Below, piece after piece: positions 59,953-64,000 of a DNA stretch of 64,000 bases (its first letter is position 1; every line of letters starts with the position of its first letter). Origin of the DNA: Mesostigma viride (taxonomy: Eukaryota > Streptophyta > Mesostigmatophyceae > Mesostigmatales > Mesostigmataceae); assembly GCA_009746045.1 (NCBI GenBank), contig RPFO01000941.1:105001-169000 (forward strand). The letters run 5' to 3'. The position numbers and the translations under genes are program-made. The notes beneath the pieces are model-generated. The model was not told the DNA's origin. It saw only the letters and a list, made by a program, of their open reading frames with translations, and did not search any database.

Positions 59953-60043
59953 GTCCCGTCGTGACCCGCTGCATATTGTGGCCCCGTCGTGGCCACCTCG
60001 GCGTAGGTAGTCTACGTAGTGCACTAGTCCCGTCGTGACTAGT
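59953..60043 (+). other. hairpins with a shared CCGTCGT loop
   Basis: Three inverted repeats enclose the same 7-nt loop: GTC-loop-GAC (59953-59965), GTGGCC-loop-GGCCAC (59978-59996), ACTAGTC-loop-GACTAGT (60023-60043). A fourth stem, CGTAG/CTACG, lies at 60002-60016, and a T-run follows. They lie between gag and the 3' LTR. Confidence 0.7.
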
Positions 60044-60306
60044 CTTTTTTTGGTTCGTGGTCAGCCAAAAACCACTTTGTACCGGTATGCTTCTGCCTTA
60101 AAGCCTATTGCCCGCTCACTACGGGGCATGTGTTTGAGGGGGGTGGCCCGTAGCAATCACCTGCCCTAGTCCTAGTTGTAAAGGTCCTTAGCCCTGAGTG
60201 CAATGACCGCTAGGAAATGGTTACTAGTTTGATAGGTGAATATAAACTGGGACATAGTACTAGCACTACTAGAGTGTTCCCCTCTTTAGGCAGTTGCCAA
60301 GGGGGG

Positions 60307-60832
60307 TGTTTGGGAATTAATTAATTATTCCCAGTGGCCACATGCCTGAATTATTTCTATTCTGGGCAGGTGGGTCTTTTGTGTGTTGTTTGTGATTTCT
60401 TGGAGTGTGTTTTATTAGCTACGTGCTGATATTTTTACTGACTTTTTTGAATCAGTACTTAGCAAGATATTAATCTATGTTGTGTGTGTTTTTTGTTATA
60501 GTGTACGGTTCTCAACTAGTATGACAGCAACTATGTCACTACGTTACATGGACAGTGATTCTTGATTCTTTATTCCATGGACAGGTGTCACTTTACTGGA
60601 TGAGATTCCATGCATTATATCAGGGTTGATTTTACAGATGACATCTGGCAATCATACAAACAATATTCTAGAATCTGGCGATGGTTCTTTGGTTGACTGC
60701 CATCTGGCAGTACCTCTTTTCTGCCTATAAAAATACGATGTGGGCCATACCTAAAGTATCGTCTCTCATGCCATGTCTCTCGTAATAAATTCATCAATAA
60801 ACGACATTCAACTCATTCATGTACTTTAAACA
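60307..60832 (+). repeat. 3' LTR of the gag-only element
   Basis: 526 bp, same sequence as 58089-58614 as far as I can read. Confidence 0.95.
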
Positions 60833-60844
60833 GAGACCCCATAG

Positions 60845-60985
60845 CTGAAGGGTGGTCCCACGCGGAATGGGGTCATTTTTGGCGCATTTTGCAAGAAAAA
60901 AACGCTAGTTTCAATCGTCCGATATCTTTTTTTCGCGCGAATTTGGCGTCCGATCGCGTATTTTCGAGCTAATTTGGTGTCATAA
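60845..60985 (-). repeat. segment repeated at 45929-46070
   Basis: Both places read (minus) a diverged A/T-rich stretch, TCGGACGATTGAAA, AGCGTTTTTT, TTGCAAAA, then ACCCCATTCCGCGTGGGACC. The match spans about 130 bp and includes the SAWDHP codons, so the two downstream genes are probably duplicates at their 5' side. Confidence 0.75.
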
Positions 60986-61143
60986 TGCTTAATTCATGTC
61001 AATTTGAGCGTACATTCCACATCGAGAGGCTTGAAAGTTAGTAATTCATGTAAATTTTACGTGGAGAGACTCGACATCATCCTAACCTTTGTATTAACCA
61101 TAGGACGAGCATTGCCAGCGCATGTCCAAGTGCTAACTTTCCC

Positions 61144-61740
61144 TCACACTTTCGAGGGCCTCTTCCGTAATTTGGCTTCCGCGATCTGCTGTTCCGTTTT
61201 CGAGTTCCTCCTCTTCTTATCGATCTCCTTTGCAGGCGCCCAGACTTCCACATCCTTCCAGCTCTTGCCATCCGTCAGCTTTACCACCTTCATCGCGTAG
61301 TCCAGCGGCATCCACCACAACTTGTTCTTCAACTTCCCTCCCTTCTCCCCCTCAGCGAAAAACTTAAATGCGACGTCCCTCCACTTGGTGTCGTATCCAG
61401 ACACCTGCCCATAAAGCATGACGTCTTCTAGCTTGGCATACATTGGCGTAGCCGTATCCTTGTTCCCTGCTTGCATAATGGCTAAAGTCCACCCATCACA
61501 CCAAAAGGCCTCTGGTGCTCCGAACCCCATTTCCCCGTCCATAAGTCTCATTTCCAACGTGGGCTTGTCATCATCCTCATCGCCCGCCTGACTGTCTTCC
61601 GCCCCCTTAGGCTCCTCCCGTCCGGAAGTGTCAGCATGTACAGCCGCTGGTCCGAAGCCCACCGCCACATTAGCCAAGCGAAGTAACTGCTCCACATCCT
61701 CATTACCTGCGAGCAAACCGATCATGCCATCAACGCATGA
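61144..61740 (-). CDS. C-terminal exon of acidic repeat protein, unknown
   Basis: Minus strand: GMIGLLAGNEDVEQLLRLAN, DGEMGFGAPEAFWCDGWTLA, YAKLEDVMLYGQVSGYDTKW, then KSWKDVEVWAPAKEIDKKRR and a Lys/Arg-rich end. It is preceded by a 61-bp intron candidate (61741-61801, GTATGT...TTTTAG), whose exact junction phase I could not reconcile. Same strand as the next entry, so probably one gene. Confidence 0.55.
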   Translation of the reverse strand, partial: SCVDGMIGLLAGNEDVEQLLRLANVAVGFGPAAVHADTSGREEPKGAEDSQAGDEDDDKPTLEMRLMDGEMGFGAPEAFWCDGWTLAIMQAGNKDTATPMYAKLEDVMLYGQVSGYDTKWRDVAFKFFAEGEKGGKLKNKLWWMPLDYAMKVVKLTDGKSWKDVEVWAPAKEIDKKRRNSKTEQQIAEAKLRKRPSKV

Positions 61741-61801
61741 CTAAAATCGAGTTAGTAGAAATCGGACTGCCAACCGTGAAAAATCAAAACACTCTACATA
61801 C

Positions 61802-63998
61802 CAGAATTCACTCGCAGATTTTTTCTTACCCTTTTTGGCCTTTTCCTTCGACCTCTGCTCGCAGGTAGACCCCGTCTGGGGGTGGGGGGCAGGCGCCGGG
61901 GCGGGTTTGGCGGGCTCGGCAACCTTGGCAGTCTTCGCGGTCTTGGGTAACTTCTTGGAAGCAACGCGCTCCTTTCCCCCGTCCTCCTCCTCTCCGCCGC
62001 CATCCTCCTCCTCCTTCTCCTCCTCATCGTCCGAATCTGAAAGCACAACTGCTTTTCGACGCCGTTTCTGAGGCAGGGCAGGCTTGGGAGGCTTCCCCAC
62101 CTTGGCCGATTTCTTGGAAGCAACGTGCTCCGCAGCCTTCCCACCCTTGGCGGATTTCTTGGTAGCAACGTGCTGCTCCTCCTCCTCCTCCTCCTCCTCC
62201 TCCCCCTCCTCCTCCTCAGCATCGTCGTCCTCCTCCTCCTCCTCCTCCTCAGCATCGTCGTCCGAATCAGCCACTGCCACAACTGGCTTACGAAGCTGCT
62301 TCTTCGGTACCTGAGAAATGGCCAGAGTCGGCGGGGGAACCCGAAGCTGCTTCTTCGGTACCTGAGAACTGGGCAGAGGCGCCGGGGTGGGCAGAGTCGC
62401 GGGGGAACCCGAAGCTGCTTCTTCGGAACCTGAAAAACGGGCTGCGACGCGGCAGGCTTGGAAGGCCCACCTCCATCATCCTCAACAAGTGACACGACTG
62501 CCCGTCGAGTCACTTGAGAAGCGGGCTTCTTCGCCGCAGGCGGATCCGAATCACCTTCAGGCCCCGTCATCTGTTCGGCCTGCTGCGTTCTGACCTCGAC
62601 GGGGGTCTCTCCGCGGTTAGACCCTCCTGCCGGACCTCCATCCCCTCCATCCCCTCCCTCCAACAACTGTTGGTCATCCCTCTCCACCACGGCGGACGAT
62701 CCCCCAGCTTCGTGGGAAGCTTTTCGCTTCTTCGCCCTTCCGAGCCTAGGCCCCCCATCACCTTCCCCCTGTTCAAGCCGCTCCCACAATTCACTCCCTT
62801 TCCCGATCCTTTCCACTATCTCTTGAAACCCCTTAATCTCCGTCTCGGTACCAAACACGATCACCATCGGTTCGAACCTGGAGAAAAACTCGTGGGCGCA
62901 AGCCTTCAGCACATTATCGTACATCCCGCCCGGTTGGGGAATGTCCGAAGCTTTCGGGCAAGGACCGAACGCCCACCACCTGGACTGAAAGTTACTCCAC
63001 TTATCACCCCAAATGTTCGCCAAGTTCAGCAGGCTCAGGCACGGAAGGGACCTATAGCCCAAGGGAAAGGGGCGGGCTGAAGCTGAGGCAACCTCGCCTG
63101 CCACCTGCTTGACGAGCGACTTGTCATCATCATCACCGTCTAGTAACTGACAGCAAAACCAGACCCGGCGACGGCCCCAGTCCACACTCTGCCACTCATA
63201 CTTCACGTCCCACTCCTCCTCCTCCTTCGCCTCCGTCTCCTTCCCCTTCCCCTTCCCCTTCGATCCCTTCTCCAGCCCCTTCACCGGCCCCTTCATCGCC
63301 GCCTCCTTCACCCCCCCTTCGAGTAATCCAAGTTTTGGAGCGTACTTCCTGAACGCTTCCGGAGCAAAAAGTGCCAAACCCACCGTCTTGTCCTCGCTCT
63401 CTTTTAGCAGAATCTCCTGAAAGTCGATCTTGCCATTACTGATATCCTTTCTCGGAATCCTCAGATGTGCGGCGTGTTTTTTGGCTTTAAGAAGGTAGGC
63501 GATGTTCCTCGTTATGATGACGGCCACATCCCAAAATTCCCGGTATCTGGCCACAATCTCCTTCCTGCCGACCGGCCGAGCGAGAGGATGGAGATTGAAG
63601 ACGAGTTCGAAAATATGAGACGCCACAAACTCCTTGCCATTTGCGTCCTTGCATCGCGCTTCCAGCGTCACATCCTCCTTGAATCTGGCGCAAATGGTCA
63701 GCCGCAGGCACTCCAGCACATCCTTGGCGATCTCCACCAACTTGGTGAGCTTTTCCGGTCCAACCTGGCAGCTCATGATGCAATCGATCACGGCGTCCAT
63801 CATAGGAAGGCTGGCCAAGTTCCTGAAAGAAGTCCAAGAGACCTTCTGGCCTTTCTTCTCCCCCTCTGCATTGGCGAATTTGCACCTTTGCATCATCACC
63901 TCCTCAGGCGCGGGTTTCGTTGAGGCAGGATCATCAGTCTGCTCCTGTGTCAGACGGAGAAACGTGTTGGCCAGCGTGCGACTGTAAGCGGAATGCAC
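61802..63998 (-). CDS. large acidic, repeat-containing protein, unknown; runs off the window
   Basis: N-terminal 430 residues look globular (VIDCIMSCQVGPEKLTKLVE, YREFWDVAVIITRNIAYLLK, WWAFGPCPKASDIPQPGGMY). Then a Gly/Glu/Pro-rich part, at least three copies of QVPKKQLR(V/K)P, a run of Glu/Asp (SDDDAEEEEEEEDDDAEEEE), and HVA(T/S)KKSAKxGK repeats. A 1-base frame change near 62395 (G-run) separates the two parts. Lys/Glu blocks suggest a nuclear or chromatin location, which is only inference. Confidence 0.6.
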
Positions 63999-64000
63999 TG

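Larger units (their letters stand above)
58089..60832 (+). mobile_element. young LTR retrotransposon with gag but no pol
   Basis: LTRs 58089-58614 and 60307-60832 (526 bp each, TG...CA, identical by eye). Target duplication GAGAC (58084-58088, 60833-60837). Primer site TGGTATCGGG starts right after the 5' LTR, as in Copia elements primed by initiator tRNA-Met; polypurine AAGGGGGG precedes the 3' LTR. Internal 1.7 kb encodes a small ORF and a gag with zinc knuckle. No integrase, RT or RNase H, so mobility would depend on a partner. Confidence 0.95.

Noticed and set aside
58089..60832. Full Copia element with hidden pol
   Set aside because: Only 465 bp separate gag from the 3' LTR and contain no RT or integrase motif in any frame.
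62080..62433. Ser/Leu-rich + strand frames
   Set aside because: Antisense to the Glu/Asp-rich tract of the minus-strand gene.
44351..64000. A Polinton, virophage or giant-virus insertion
   Set aside because: No major capsid, packaging ATPase, protein-primed polymerase or viral protease motif is visible; several genes appear intron-containing.

Overview
This window is eukaryotic nuclear DNA, most likely from a green alga. Coding signal is cut into short exons with GT(G/A)...AG introns, exons carry long low-complexity (Gln-, Gly-, Ser-rich) insertions, and introns are filled with retroelements and minisatellites. The two tyrosine-recombinase retroelement families have the split direct repeats known from PAT/Kangaroo-type elements, Kangaroo being described from Volvox. 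I see no rRNA, no intact tRNA, no CRISPR array and no prokaryotic operon. The algal assignment is inference.

Region 1 (about 1-35.7 kb, + strand) is one gene: MnmG/GidA/MTO1, the FAD enzyme that modifies the wobble uridine of organellar tRNAs. I traced 15 exons (124-35720) whose phases all join into an 888-codon frame ending in a stop; the N-terminal exons lie left of the window. One 52-nt exon (10590-10641) was found only by matching the protein family and phase. Two introns are huge (5.0 kb and 18.6 kb). The 5.0-kb intron holds a DIRS-like element (family Y1, copy 1). The 18.6-kb intron holds a four-level nest: MTO1 intron > second DIRS-like family (Y2) > a divergent Copia-like LTR element with a GGACC target duplication > a second copy of Y1. 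Several MTO1 splice junctions sit beside tandemly duplicated decoy copies of themselves.

Region 2 (about 36-45 kb) is a retroelement graveyard: a minus-strand non-LTR (LINE) element with ORF1, endonuclease and reverse transcriptase whose catalytic box reads YADE; a truncated second copy of the Copia-like element; and a 0.69-kb LTR with adjacent polypurine tract.

Region 3 (about 45-64 kb, genes on the minus strand) has several proteins I cannot name. The most informative is a multi-exon gene (47.9-51.6 kb) with a Cys-rich zinc-binding region followed by an apparent RNase H-like D...D...E/D core, so probably a transposase. Its introns and flanks carry repeated near-perfect palindromes centred on CTGCAG. 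Also here are a nearly complete Y2 element (52.15-57.54 kb), a very young LTR element carrying gag but no pol (58.09-60.83 kb, LTRs identical by eye), and an acidic, repeat-containing gene running off the right edge.

The points most worth following are: (a) the Copia-like element has protease between integrase and reverse transcriptase, seen in two copies; (b) a 2A-like NPGP motif at the RNase H/tyrosine-recombinase junction in both YR families; (c) the two Y1 copies have complementary lesions; (d) duplicated splice junctions; (e) the CTGCAG palindrome family.
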